Shown here: one piece after another, positions 1 to 8,870 of the stretch
Position numbering within the stretch: position 1 is the stretch's first letter
Layout of the letters: each line of letters opens with the position of its first letter
NCBI GenBank assembly: GCA_964622315.1
Contig: CAZUOY010000002.1
Coordinates: 21,950 to 85,949 of the forward strand
DNA: 64,000 bases
Origin: JAYFNU01 sp964622315
GTDB lineage: Bacteria > Bacillota > Clostridia > Oscillospirales > Ruminococcaceae
Direction of reading: 5' to 3'
Translations under genes and position numbers: made by a program
The notes under the pieces: generated by a model
What the model was told of the DNA's origin: nothing
What the model saw: only the letters and a program-made list of their open reading frames with translations
Databases searched by the model: none

Positions 1-381
1 AAAACTCATTCCAAGGGGAACTAATAAGCTAAGCGTAGGAAGCGAAGATCCAAATATTTGATTGAGCGAAGCCGCAAAAAAATTGAAGTATTTAAATAGA
101 CCAAGAGCACCTAAATTAACTACAAGACCAACCACCAACCCGAACCTTTTCAGTCGTTGGGATTCCTTTCTTAGAAGCAATATCTCGATAAGATAATTCG
201 CGGCTATGCTAACAACGAGCGCAATGCCGTACCAAATATTTATATAAGCGGCAAACCATAGAGACATACCCAACAGCCACAGCTTCGCTATTTGATATCT
301 GCCAAACCTGTTTAGTATGAAATATACAGCAACGCATATTGGTAAAAACAAAACTATGTATATTTGCGAATTAAACGACAT
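1..381 (-). CDS. MBOAT family membrane O-acyltransferase (AlgI/DltB-like), 3' truncated by window edge
   Basis: The reading frame starts at ATG 381 behind a strong AGGAGG and stays open for 127 codons to base 1, so the C-terminal three quarters lie outside the window. The N-terminus begins MSFNSQIYIVLFLPICVAVY, followed by an LWLLGMSLWFAAYIN stretch and FKYFNFF, the usual N-terminal pattern of AlgI-type MBOAT enzymes: several membrane helices and a conserved Phe/Tyr-rich FKY-NFF motif. Known members move acetyl or other acyl groups across the membrane onto exported polysaccharide. The catalytic His of the family would lie beyond the edge. As the last visible gene of the operon running from 10307, it would acylate the polymer built by the upstream glycosyltransferases; that role is inferred from context. 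Confidence 0.8.
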   Translation of the reverse strand, partial: MSFNSQIYIVLFLPICVAVYFILNRFGRYQIAKLWLLGMSLWFAAYINIWYGIALVVSIAANYLIEILLLRKESQRLKRFGLVVGLVVNLGALGLFKYFNFFAASLNQIFGSSLPTLSLLVPLGMSF

Positions 382-484
382 AACGCACCTCCTTACCGCT
401 AAAATTAAATTTCTTCTGTTCTAATCAAAGTTTATGTTTTTAATAACTTCCCTTTTTAGATTTGATTAAAACCAATTGTCTTTA

Positions 485-1672
485 TTAAATGCTTTGCATT
501 ATCTGATAGAGTTTATCTCTAAACTTATCTATGGAAAAGTCTTCCGCGCGCTCCTTCGCCCGCTTTGCGTAATCCAAACGAAGGTCTTCGTTTTCAAGTA
601 ACATAAGCACAGCGTCGGAAAAAAAGGAGAGTCTTTTGTCAAGCTCGACAGCGTCCATCGAGCGGCTAAGCTCCGGTGTGAGTATTCCGTACTGAGCCTT
701 CACTATACCCTTAACAGGCTCACTGCGCCCCGGGTCGAGTATTTCTCTGGGCCCGCTGTGGCAATCGACCGAAACGATAGGTAAACCGCACGCCATAGCC
801 TCTATCATAGCGTTAGGCAGTCCTTCGTTCAGTGAGGACATAACAAATAAATCACCCTTAGAAACATATCTGAACGGTTCTGTTTGAAGACCCAAAAAGG
901 ATACATTTTCGGCTACACCAAGGTCCTTTGATAACTCCTCAAGCGACTTTTGCTCATCTCCGCCACCAACAAAGATGAGCTGAACGTCTTTGCGTACATT
1001 CAATATGCGTTTAAAAGCTTTTAACAGGAGGTCAAAGCCCTTTACCTTATTGAGACGACCGAACGCGACAAGCGTAAGACCTTGTTTTATAAAGTCGCAC
1101 GGTTTTGCCGCTTCGGTTTTAATCTGTTCTGTATTATATGGGTTATAAAGTGAAACAAATTTCTTTTTTGATAAACCTAACACCTTAGGCATGGTATCTC
1201 TAATCTCATCAGAAACGCAGGTCACCGTATCGGCACGGCGGTAGATGAAGCGATACCATAAACGCCGAAAACCTCGAACAGTAACGTCTTTATATGAACG
1301 TATGGAGAAAATCCTCTTTTCTCCAATTCCCGTGACGGCGTTTACCATATCGGCAATGCTTGCATACGAGAAAGTATACTTAACGTTCAGTTCTTTTTTT
1401 AATAAACGCACAAAACTTCTACAACGAATAAATCTCTTTACAAACAACAGCGCACGAATAAGTTTGTAGGGTGAATCATTTTCATCTGTTAACAACTTGA
1501 ATGACTTATATCCCTCATAAGGACAGCTGTACTCAATTTGATACTCAGCTAGTGTTAAAAAGTATGGAGAGAAATCCGCGCAAATAGCGCCTGCGGCGCT
1601 CAGCGCAGCTCTTTCCAAACCCCCTCGGCAGAGTGTTGGAAGAATAAAGAGTACATTATCTTTACCAGCCAT
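485..1672 (-). CDS. GT4-family glycosyltransferase (copy 1 of a three-gene array)
   Basis: 395 aa, retaining GT-B fold. The N-terminal acceptor domain opens with a glycine-rich loop (ILPTLCRGGLERAA, residues 10-23). The C-terminal nucleotide-sugar domain has the VAFGRLNKVKGFD strand and the E-x7-E motif (NEGLPNAMIEAM) typical of GT4. ATG 1672 is preceded by GGAG at good spacing. It should add a sugar to a surface polysaccharide repeat unit on the inner membrane face; donor and acceptor are unknown. Residues 98 to about 380 are identical to those of the gene at 3050-4243, and the DNA behind them (534-1381) shows no difference from 3099-3946 on reading. The N-terminal about 97 residues and last 15 differ, so it is a paralogue homogenised over the middle. 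Confidence 0.93.
   Translation of the reverse strand: MAGKDNVLFILPTLCRGGLERAALSAAGAICADFSPYFLTLAEYQIEYSCPYEGYKSFKLLTDENDSPYKLIRALLFVKRFIRCRSFVRLLKKELNVKYTFSYASIADMVNAVTGIGEKRIFSIRSYKDVTVRGFRRLWYRFIYRRADTVTCVSDEIRDTMPKVLGLSKKKFVSLYNPYNTEQIKTEAAKPCDFIKQGLTLVAFGRLNKVKGFDLLLKAFKRILNVRKDVQLIFVGGGDEQKSLEELSKDLGVAENVSFLGLQTEPFRYVSKGDLFVMSSLNEGLPNAMIEAMACGLPIVSVDCHSGPREILDPGRSEPVKGIVKAQYGILTPELSRSMDAVELDKRLSFFSDAVLMLLENEDLRLDYAKRAKERAEDFSIDKFRDKLYQIMQSI
534..1381. repeat. 848-bp perfect direct repeat, copy A
   Basis: Read base by base against 3099-3946 (constant offset 2565), no mismatch or gap was noticed. Both borders lie inside coding sequence and the flanks differ. No terminal inverted repeats or target duplications are visible, so this is a recombination or gene-conversion tract, not an insertion element. 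Confidence 0.9.
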
Positions 1673-1767
1673 TCTTTTTCTCCGAACTTAATTGATTTAC
1701 TGTAATGTTGCTATTTGTCTAAAATCGGCTCTCTGTTATAACCTGCTTAAAACTGTTTGTCGCTTCG

Positions 1768-2955
1768 CTAAAGACTTTCCATTATCTCGTAAAGCCTTTT
1801 TCTGAAAATATCCATTGAAAAGTCTTCAGCGCGCTCCTTTGCCAGCTTTGCGTATTCCAAACGAAGGTCTTCGTTTTCAAGTAATATAAGCACAGCGTCG
1901 GACAAATAGGCGAGTCTTTTGTCAAGCTCGTCAGCGTCCATTGAGCGGCTAAGCTCAGGAGTGAGTATTCCGTACTGTGCCTTCACTATACCCTTAACAA
2001 ACTCACTGCGCCCTGGGTCGAGTATTTCTCTGGGCCCACTGCGGCAATCTACCGAAACAATAGGCAAGCCGCATATCATTGCTTCAACCATTGCATTAGG
2101 GAACCCCTCATATAATGACGACATTACGAGTATGTCTCCCTTTGCCACATATTTAAACGGATTAGCTTGAACTCCGAGAAAACTGACGTTCTCAGAAACC
2201 CCAAGTTCCTTTGATAATTCCTCAAGATATTTTAGCTCATCTCCGCCGCCGACAAACATAAGCTGAACATCTTTGCGCACATCCAATATGCGTTTAAAAG
2301 CCCTTAATAGGAGGTCAAAGCCTTTTTGTTTGTGAAGACGCCCGAACGCTACAAGCGTAGGAGCTTTTTTTACGTAGTCGCATATTTCTGCCGCCTCGGC
2401 AGAAATATGCTCTGTATCATACGGGTTATTCAGCGTAACAAATTTCTCTTTTTGCAGACCTAACACTTTAGGCATGGTATCTCTAATTTCATCAGAAACG
2501 CAGGTTACTGTATCTGCACGGCGGTAGATGAAACGAAACTTTAGTCGTTGTAAGCCGCGAACCCATGTATCACTGTAATTACGAATTGAAAATATCTGCT
2601 TATCTCCGGCTTTGGTAATAGCGTTGAAGCAATTAGGCATAAATGAGAAGGAAAAGGTGTATTTAATTTTATTATCTCGCTTCCATTGTCTAAATGAGCT
2701 CCAATATCTATAACAATTCTTAAGAAATTTAATAAAACGAACAATTTTATAGCGTGAATCATTTTCGTCTACAAATAAATTAGGCAATTTTAATCTTTCA
2801 TATGGACAAGGGTATTCAATTTCCCTATCTGAAAGCGTTAAAAAGTGTGGGATATATTCCGCGCTGATAGAGTCGGCGGTACGTAACGCCGCTCTTTCCA
2901 TACCGCCGCGACCAAGCGAGGAAGCAATGAAAAGTACATTTTTTTTATCAGCCAT
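1768..2955 (-). CDS. GT4-family glycosyltransferase (copy 2 of the array, diverged)
   Basis: 395 aa, same architecture as its two neighbours: glycine-rich SSLGRGGMERAA near residue 12-23, VAFGRLHKQKGFD in the C-terminal domain, and E-x7-E as YEGFPNAMVEAM. ATG 2955 follows GGAGG. Unlike the flanking copies it has scattered substitutions throughout and is not part of the identical tract. Its N-terminal segment (ALRTADSIS, PHFLTLSDREIEY, CPYER) and last 20 residues match the gene at 3050-4243 better than the gene at 485-1672 does, pointing to mosaic histories. Sitting between two direct repeats, it could be lost by recombination between them. Sugar specificity cannot be read from sequence. Confidence 0.93.
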   Translation of the reverse strand: MADKKNVLFIASSLGRGGMERAALRTADSISAEYIPHFLTLSDREIEYPCPYERLKLPNLFVDENDSRYKIVRFIKFLKNCYRYWSSFRQWKRDNKIKYTFSFSFMPNCFNAITKAGDKQIFSIRNYSDTWVRGLQRLKFRFIYRRADTVTCVSDEIRDTMPKVLGLQKEKFVTLNNPYDTEHISAEAAEICDYVKKAPTLVAFGRLHKQKGFDLLLRAFKRILDVRKDVQLMFVGGGDELKYLEELSKELGVSENVSFLGVQANPFKYVAKGDILVMSSLYEGFPNAMVEAMICGLPIVSVDCRSGPREILDPGRSEFVKGIVKAQYGILTPELSRSMDADELDKRLAYLSDAVLILLENEDLRLEYAKLAKERAEDFSMDIFRKRLYEIMESL

Positions 2956-3049
2956 TACCCTTCCTCCAACTCATTTTTATCTAAACTGAGCGCACTTATC
3001 CCTTTTAAAACAGTGTGACTGTTTTTCATTATGCTTTCTCAATCTTTAA

Positions 3050-4243
3050 CTAAAGACTTTCCATTAGTTCATAAAGCCTTTTCCTGAAATCGCCCATTGA
3101 AAAGTCTTCCGCGCGCTCCTTCGCCCGCTTTGCGTAATCCAAACGAAGGTCTTCGTTTTCAAGTAACATAAGCACAGCGTCGGAAAAAAAGGAGAGTCTT
3201 TTGTCAAGCTCGACAGCGTCCATCGAGCGGCTAAGCTCCGGTGTGAGTATTCCGTACTGAGCCTTCACTATACCCTTAACAGGCTCACTGCGCCCCGGGT
3301 CGAGTATTTCTCTGGGCCCGCTGTGGCAATCGACCGAAACGATAGGTAAACCGCACGCCATAGCCTCTATCATAGCGTTAGGCAGTCCTTCGTTCAGTGA
3401 GGACATAACAAATAAATCACCCTTAGAAACATATCTGAACGGTTCTGTTTGAAGACCCAAAAAGGATACATTTTCGGCTACACCAAGGTCCTTTGATAAC
3501 TCCTCAAGCGACTTTTGCTCATCTCCGCCACCAACAAAGATGAGCTGAACGTCTTTGCGTACATTCAATATGCGTTTAAAAGCTTTTAACAGGAGGTCAA
3601 AGCCCTTTACCTTATTGAGACGACCGAACGCGACAAGCGTAAGACCTTGTTTTATAAAGTCGCACGGTTTTGCCGCTTCGGTTTTAATCTGTTCTGTATT
3701 ATATGGGTTATAAAGTGAAACAAATTTCTTTTTTGATAAACCTAACACCTTAGGCATGGTATCTCTAATCTCATCAGAAACGCAGGTCACCGTATCGGCA
3801 CGGCGGTAGATGAAGCGATACCATAAACGCCGAAAACCTCGAACAGTAACGTCTTTATATGAACGTATGGAGAAAATCCTCTTTTCTCCAATTCCCGTGA
3901 CGGCGTTTACCATATCGGCAATGCTTGCATACGAGAAAGTATACTTCACGTTTAGCCTCTTTTTTAATGAACGCACATACTTTCTGCAATTTATATAATT
4001 TTCTATGAACTGAAACGCCCGAATAAGCTTGCATGACGAATCACTTCCATCCGTAAACAATTTCGATTTCGGCAGTTTGTATCTCTCGTATGGACAGTCA
4101 TACTCAATCTTCCTATCTGAAAGCGTTAAAAAGTGTGGCGTGAAATCCATGCTGATAGCGTCAGCGGTGCGTAACGCCGCTCTTTCCTGTCCCCCCCTGC
4201 ACAAGGTGGGCAGGATAAATAGTACATTCTCTTTACCTGTCAT
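3050..4243 (-). CDS. GT4-family glycosyltransferase (copy 3 of the array, mosaic)
   Basis: ATG 4243 is preferred because GGAG sits 6 nt upstream; an in-frame ATG at 4255 has no ribosome binding site. 397 aa. Residues from VKYTFSYASIADMV to RAKERAEDFS equal those of the gene at 485-1672, while the first about 95 residues combine features of both neighbours (ILPTLCRGG as in copy 1; ALRTADAIS and PHFLTLSDRKIEY like copy 2) and the last 15 resemble copy 2 (RKRLYELMESL). GT4 signatures are present: GRLNKVKGFD and NEGLPNAMIEA. As elsewhere in this operon, the likely role is one glycosidic linkage in a surface glycan. Confidence 0.93.
   Translation of the reverse strand: MTGKENVLFILPTLCRGGQERAALRTADAISMDFTPHFLTLSDRKIEYDCPYERYKLPKSKLFTDGSDSSCKLIRAFQFIENYINCRKYVRSLKKRLNVKYTFSYASIADMVNAVTGIGEKRIFSIRSYKDVTVRGFRRLWYRFIYRRADTVTCVSDEIRDTMPKVLGLSKKKFVSLYNPYNTEQIKTEAAKPCDFIKQGLTLVAFGRLNKVKGFDLLLKAFKRILNVRKDVQLIFVGGGDEQKSLEELSKDLGVAENVSFLGLQTEPFRYVSKGDLFVMSSLNEGLPNAMIEAMACGLPIVSVDCHSGPREILDPGRSEPVKGIVKAQYGILTPELSRSMDAVELDKRLSFFSDAVLMLLENEDLRLDYAKRAKERAEDFSMGDFRKRLYELMESL
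3099..3946. repeat. 848-bp perfect direct repeat, copy B
   Basis: Partner of 534-1381 in the same orientation, separated by the diverged GT4 gene at 1768-2955. After 3946 the two sequences part at once (cacgttt here, aacgttc at the other copy). Confidence 0.9.
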
Positions 4244-4282
4244 TCTTTTCTCCATACTACAATTTTACCTGCCTCCACGACC

Positions 4283-5437
4283 TTACTGTAGACGCGAGAC
4301 TTCACTAAAGTACCCCTCAAGATTGCGTATATACTCCGCTTTCGAAAAATCCTTTACCCGCCTTTTTGCAGCTTCTGAGTAATCTTTGCGCAACGGTCTA
4401 TCCTCCCACAGCTCAGTCACCGCTTTTTTTAAAGCGCGACTAAACGCTTTGTCATCATTTGAGGGCAGAAGTATTCCGTATTCAGCCTTTTCTACATCGC
4501 TTGCGGTCTTATCGGTTTCAGGTGCAAGAATCTCACGCGGTCCTGTTTCACAATCAGCCGCGACGATAGGCAGACCGACCGCCATAGCCTCAATAACGGC
4601 GCAGGGAAATCCCTCGTGAATAGACGAAAGCACGTAAATATCCGCGTCAGTTAAGAACCTATAGGGGTTGTCCTGCAGTCCTTCGAAGAAAACATGCTTA
4701 TCTATTTTTAACTCCTTTGCTGTTTCTTCCAGTCCTTTTCGTAAAGAACCGTCTCCGACAAGGCAAAGCTTTGCGTCAGGATAGTCGGTCAGAATATCGG
4801 AAAACGCGTAAAGCAGCCTTGAGACACCTTTGATTTCCTCAAGACGCCCTACGCAAACAAGTGTAGGCTTTCCGTCATGCTTAACCGCTTTATCTTTTGA
4901 CTCGTCTTCAATTATTTCTATATCACAATAATTATACAGTGTACCGAATTTTTCTTTCGGTAAGCGGGTCACTTCACATAATCGCTGTTCTATCGCTTTA
5001 CTTACACAAAGCACCGCGTCAGAGCGCCTGTAGATACTTCTTACCGCCGCTACTTCTAACTTGTTATTCGGTATCGACGAGAAACCACGCACAGATAAAA
5101 CCTTCTTTGTTTTGGTGCGAGTTAATGCGTTAACGACATTAGCGACATCACCGAAGGAAAGGCAAATATCAATACTTTGTTCTTTCTCATAGCGCTGAAG
5201 CAGCTTACGGCGTTTAAAAAGACGAAGCAGCTTTACGACAATACTGTTTGAAGCAGGTAGGTTTAGATTTTTAATGGGTAATGAGCAAACGTAGGGGTTA
5301 TCGGCATTCTCAAAGACTACAAGTTGAATATCGTATCTGTCGCTTAATGCCTCAGCCGTTCGAACCGCCATTCTCTCCATTCCGCCGCGGCTAAGGCTTG
5401 GTACAAGAATAGCTAAGCTTTTCTTTTTTTCTGTCAT
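4283..5437 (-). CDS. GT4-family glycosyltransferase
   Basis: 384 aa. N-terminal ILVPSLSRGGMERMAVRTAE is the acceptor-domain loop; VCVGRLEEIKGVSRLL and the E-x7-E motif HEGFPCAVIEAM mark the GT4 donor domain. It is a more distant relative of the three downstream copies and not part of the repeated tract. Its ATG overlaps the stop of the epimerase gene by four bases, so the two are translationally coupled. Likely adds one sugar to the surface polymer; substrate unknown. Confidence 0.93.
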   Translation of the reverse strand: MTEKKKSLAILVPSLSRGGMERMAVRTAEALSDRYDIQLVVFENADNPYVCSLPIKNLNLPASNSIVVKLLRLFKRRKLLQRYEKEQSIDICLSFGDVANVVNALTRTKTKKVLSVRGFSSIPNNKLEVAAVRSIYRRSDAVLCVSKAIEQRLCEVTRLPKEKFGTLYNYCDIEIIEDESKDKAVKHDGKPTLVCVGRLEEIKGVSRLLYAFSDILTDYPDAKLCLVGDGSLRKGLEETAKELKIDKHVFFEGLQDNPYRFLTDADIYVLSSIHEGFPCAVIEAMAVGLPIVAADCETGPREILAPETDKTASDVEKAEYGILLPSNDDKAFSRALKKAVTELWEDRPLRKDYSEAAKRRVKDFSKAEYIRNLEGYFSEVSRLQ

Positions 5438-6408
5438 AGGTTACACCTATACCACTCAATAGCCAATGAAAGACCATCCTTGAAGCTGTAATCAGGGCTG
5501 TAACCTAAAAGTCTTTTTGCCTTATCGATATTTGCGTTGGAATGCTTAATATCGCCCTTTCGCTCAGGTCCATAAATCGGCTCTATATGCTTTTTGAGCA
5601 CGTCACAGAGAGAATAGTATACATCCTTTAGCGTCTCGCGTCCGCCGAAGGCTATATTAAAAGCGTTACCCGCCGCTTCTTCAGACGCAAGACAAGCCTT
5701 AAGATTAGCTTCCACAACATTCTCTACATATGTGAAATCTCTGCTTTGCGTGCCGTCTCCGTTTATAGTCGGCGTCTCATCGTTGAGCAATTGTTTTATG
5801 AATTTCGGAATAACCGCCGCATACGCGCCGTCGGGGTCCTGTCTTCTTCCGAACACGTTAAAATACCTGAGCCCGTATGTCTGAAGCCCATAAAGCTTAT
5901 AATAAAGCTTTCCGTATTCCTCATCAACTCTTTTTGTCAAAGCGTACGGCGAAAGCAGCTCACCTTCGCTTCCCTCGGTTTTTGGCAAAACAGGGTGGTC
6001 GCCGTAGACGGAGCTCGATGACGCATAAACAAACTTCTTCACCTTGTTCTGCCTCGAAGCCTCCATCATATTTAGCGTTCCGCGAATGTTGATTTCTTCA
6101 TATAAAAGGGGCATCTCTATGCTTCTTGGAACGCTGCCCCAAGCCGCCTCGTTCAGCACATAATCTACATTCTCGGTTGCCGCAAGGCATGTATCCAGGT
6201 CTCTTATGTCGCCTTTAATAAATGTGTAGTTTGGCTCATTCAAAAACATATCCACGTTCTTTTGTTTTCCCGTGGATAGGTTATCAAGGCAACGCACAGT
6301 GTAGCCCATACTCAGCAGTGCCTCACATATATTGCTGCCGATAAAGCCCGCTCCGCCAGTTACCAAAAAAACGCTGCCCTTATCAAACGATAAATCTTTG
6401 TAACCCAT
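5434..6408 (-). CDS. UDP-N-acetylglucosamine/UDP-glucose 4-epimerase-type SDR enzyme (WbpP/TviC-like)
   Basis: 324 aa from ATG 6408. It has the extended-SDR NAD-binding motif VTGGAGFIG (residues 16-24), the serine stretch YASSSSVYG near 130 and the catalytic YALTK (Tyr155, Lys159). The WGSVPRS and YFNVFGRRQDP segments are typical of the UDP-GlcNAc 4-epimerase branch. Start choice: family members usually begin shortly before VTGG with a YKD segment, and a GGAGG lies 13 nt upstream; an alternative ATG at 6450 would add 14 residues and overlap the upstream gene. With the dehydrogenase before it, it forms the TviB/TviC-like pair that makes UDP-N-acetylhexosaminuronic acids. The exact sugar is inferred. 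Confidence 0.9.
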   Translation of the reverse strand: MGYKDLSFDKGSVFLVTGGAGFIGSNICEALLSMGYTVRCLDNLSTGKQKNVDMFLNEPNYTFIKGDIRDLDTCLAATENVDYVLNEAAWGSVPRSIEMPLLYEEINIRGTLNMMEASRQNKVKKFVYASSSSVYGDHPVLPKTEGSEGELLSPYALTKRVDEEYGKLYYKLYGLQTYGLRYFNVFGRRQDPDGAYAAVIPKFIKQLLNDETPTINGDGTQSRDFTYVENVVEANLKACLASEEAAGNAFNIAFGGRETLKDVYYSLCDVLKKHIEPIYGPERKGDIKHSNANIDKAKRLLGYSPDYSFKDGLSLAIEWYRCNL

Positions 6409-6415
6409 TCGCTTA

Positions 6416-7726
6416 TTAAAGCCTCCAGTAGATGAAATCCTCGTACTCATCCGCCTTAAGGATTCCTTTTAAGTCATATACTATCTTCTTGTGTCCGCTT
6501 GAGAGCATTTTTTCTACATCCGTCTTTCTGTAATCCTTAAACTGCTCATGTGAAACAGCGAAAACCACCGCGTCGCAGTCATTTATCTCATCAATTTTTG
6601 TAAGATTAATTCCGTAGATTCTCTTTACTTCATCTTTGTCTGCAACAGGGTCGCAGACTAAAGGCGAAATTCCGTACTCGTTCAGCGTTTCCACAATGTT
6701 CACTACCTTTGTGTTTCGAGTATCGGGACAATTCTCTTTAAATGTAAAGCCCAAAATTCCTATTCTTGAGTTTTTGACATTAACGTCTGCTTTGATTAAA
6801 TCCTTTACCAAACATTCGGCTACATATTTAGCCATATCATCATTAATCTGTCTTCCGGACAGAATAATTTTGCTTCTATAACCGAGCTGTTCTGCTTTAT
6901 ATGTAAGGTAGTACGGGTCAACACCTATACAATGTCCGCCGACAAGACCCGGGAAGAATTTAAGAAAATTCCATTTAGTGCCCGCAGCCTCAAGCACATC
7001 TTTAGTGTCTATACCCATTCTATGAAATATCATTGAAAGCTCGTTCATAAAAGCGATATTTATATCTCTTTGGCTGTTTTCTATTACCTTTGCCGCCTCG
7101 GCAACCTTAATGGACGACGCGCGGTGTACTCCGGCAAGCGCGACAAGCGAGTACACCTTCGCAACGGTTTCGAGTGTTTCATTGTCCATGCCCGAAACTA
7201 TCTTTACGATAGTCTCCAGCCTGTGAATCTTGTCTCCTGGATTAATTCGCTCGGGGCTGTATCCGATTTTAAAATCGACGCCGCACCTTAGGCCGCTTTC
7301 CTTTTCAAGTATTGGCAGGCATATATCCTCCGTTACGCCCGGATAAACGGTCGATTCATATACTACTACGCTTCCCTTTGTAAGGTTTCGCCCTACTATT
7401 CGGCTCGCTCCCTCAACAGGAGACAGGTCCGGCGTGTTGTCCGCTTTAACAGGCGTTGGAACCGCAACGATAATAAATGAGGCTTCGCGTAGCAATTCCT
7501 CTTTTGAGGTAAAACAGACCGATGAGCTTTTTATCTCATCATCACCGACTTCTCTTGTTGAATCTATGCCCTTTTTATACGCCTCAATTTTTTCTTTGTT
7601 TATGTCGAAGCCGATAACCTTAATCTTTTTAGCAAAACTCACAGCTATTGGCATACCGACATAGCCCATGCCAACAACGGCCAGCTTTGCTTCGCCCTCG
7701 CAAAGCCTATTATAAAGTTCTTCCAT
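6416..7726 (-). CDS. UDP-N-acetyl-hexosamine 6-dehydrogenase (WbpO/TviB-like)
   Basis: 436 aa. The N-terminal Rossmann fold has VVGMGYVGMPIAV (residues 17-29). The central domain carries the catalytic cysteine in GGHCIGVDPYYL (Cys266), with Lys253-equivalent and NSQRDINIAFMNE helices characteristic of TviB/WbpA-type enzymes. The C-terminal Rossmann half has ILGFTFKENCPDTRNTK. Family members oxidise C6 of a UDP-N-acetylhexosamine to the uronic acid with two NAD. Pairing with the downstream 4-epimerase suggests UDP-GlcNAcA/UDP-GalNAcA supply for an acidic surface polysaccharide. The gene start overlaps the end of the EpsF-like gene by 17 bases. Confidence 0.92.
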   Translation of the reverse strand: MEELYNRLCEGEAKLAVVGMGYVGMPIAVSFAKKIKVIGFDINKEKIEAYKKGIDSTREVGDDEIKSSSVCFTSKEELLREASFIIVAVPTPVKADNTPDLSPVEGASRIVGRNLTKGSVVVYESTVYPGVTEDICLPILEKESGLRCGVDFKIGYSPERINPGDKIHRLETIVKIVSGMDNETLETVAKVYSLVALAGVHRASSIKVAEAAKVIENSQRDINIAFMNELSMIFHRMGIDTKDVLEAAGTKWNFLKFFPGLVGGHCIGVDPYYLTYKAEQLGYRSKIILSGRQINDDMAKYVAECLVKDLIKADVNVKNSRIGILGFTFKENCPDTRNTKVVNIVETLNEYGISPLVCDPVADKDEVKRIYGINLTKIDEINDCDAVVFAVSHEQFKDYRKTDVEKMLSSGHKKIVYDLKGILKADEYEDFIYWRL

Positions 7727-8861
7727 TCTGTTTCCCCTCTTTTAAGCTGTCTTGCATTTTCAAATATTTTTCCTGTAAAAAGAGCGCCGTCTTCTTTATG
7801 TCATATCCTTCTTCACATAATCTTTCTTTGCAATCGTATCTTTTATTCCCCTTGTTCTTTAATAACGCATTCGCCCAGACATCTGTCGCGGAAGTCAGTG
7901 AAATAAACTCAATCTCCTTTGAAATGTCAACACTTCTGTCAATATTATCAGAAACAGCACACGGTACACCTGAGGCTTGCGCTTCAATTAAAGAAAGCGG
8001 TATTCCCTCGTGCAGCGAAGGCATACATATTACGTCCAGTCTGCTTAAAAAAGCCGCTATATCCGAAACCTCTCCGCAGAATTCAACCCTATCTGACAGC
8101 CCGAGGCTCGAAGCAAGCTGCTTTGCTTCTTCTTTTAAATCCCCGTCACCCGCAAAAAGCAGCCTTGCATTATCACAGCGCTTAACAACCTTCTCGAAAA
8201 CCTTAATTGTGAACTGCTGGTTTTTTACTTTGTTGAAGCGCCCTACCTGACCAATCGTAAAGCCCTCGGCTCTGTTGTCTGTCAAGGTATATCGGTCTAA
8301 ATCAATTCCGTTTTTTATTATTGTGGCTTTTGAACCGTTCGCGCCGTACATCCAAGCCGCCGCTTTTTCACTGCACGCAAAATAATCTGTAGCACACGGG
8401 ATAAATCTTCCGTAGTAGTCCTTTACCGCCCTATATGCAAAATTGCCCTCGTTGGACACGCTGTGTGAATGAGCTATTCTTATCGGAATTTCGCAACGTT
8501 TCGCCTCTCTTGCGATAAGCCCGCTGAACTTGTCCATATGCGAGTGAACTATCTCGTAATCGCCGCTTTGAAATACATTTCTTACAGCGCGAGAATATGA
8601 AAACGGACCGACTTTAGTAATAAAGGGCACCTTATGAATTTTGCCGCCGAGCGCCAGTATCTCATCGTCGAACGAGCCGTCAAGGGAGGATAGAAAATCA
8701 AACTGTACCTCACGACGGTCTATGTTGCGATAAACGTTCATTATTAGATTTTCATATCCGCCTCTGTTCATTCCCGCAACACACTGTAGCACCCTTATAG
8801 GCTTCTTATCGCGGTCCTGCTTTAAGGTGAAACCCGTTCCAGCTTTCATAGCCTTCCTCAA
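7710..8861 (-). CDS. GT4-family glycosyltransferase, EpsF-like
   Basis: 383 aa. The N-terminal phrase IRVLQCVAGMNRGGYENLIMNVYRN in pieces (LQCVAGMNRGGYE) is the signature of EpsF/CapM-type exopolysaccharide GT4 enzymes. GQVGRFNKVKNQ and the donor motif HEGIPLSLIEAQ follow in the C-terminal half. An internal ATG (MKAGTGF, 8849) is an alternative start. It lies 9 nt after the membrane-protein gene and overlaps the dehydrogenase gene, so it is co-transcribed. Likely role: sugar transfer to the lipid-linked repeat unit of the surface polysaccharide. Confidence 0.9.
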   Translation of the reverse strand: MRKAMKAGTGFTLKQDRDKKPIRVLQCVAGMNRGGYENLIMNVYRNIDRREVQFDFLSSLDGSFDDEILALGGKIHKVPFITKVGPFSYSRAVRNVFQSGDYEIVHSHMDKFSGLIAREAKRCEIPIRIAHSHSVSNEGNFAYRAVKDYYGRFIPCATDYFACSEKAAAWMYGANGSKATIIKNGIDLDRYTLTDNRAEGFTIGQVGRFNKVKNQQFTIKVFEKVVKRCDNARLLFAGDGDLKEEAKQLASSLGLSDRVEFCGEVSDIAAFLSRLDVICMPSLHEGIPLSLIEAQASGVPCAVSDNIDRSVDISKEIEFISLTSATDVWANALLKNKGNKRYDCKERLCEEGYDIKKTALFLQEKYLKMQDSLKEGKQNGRTL

Positions 8862-8870
8862 ATAACGTTT

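Noticed and set aside
534..3946. Insertion sequence or composite transposon
   Set aside because: The repeated block lies within homologous coding sequence of two genes, has no terminal inverted repeats and encodes no transposase.
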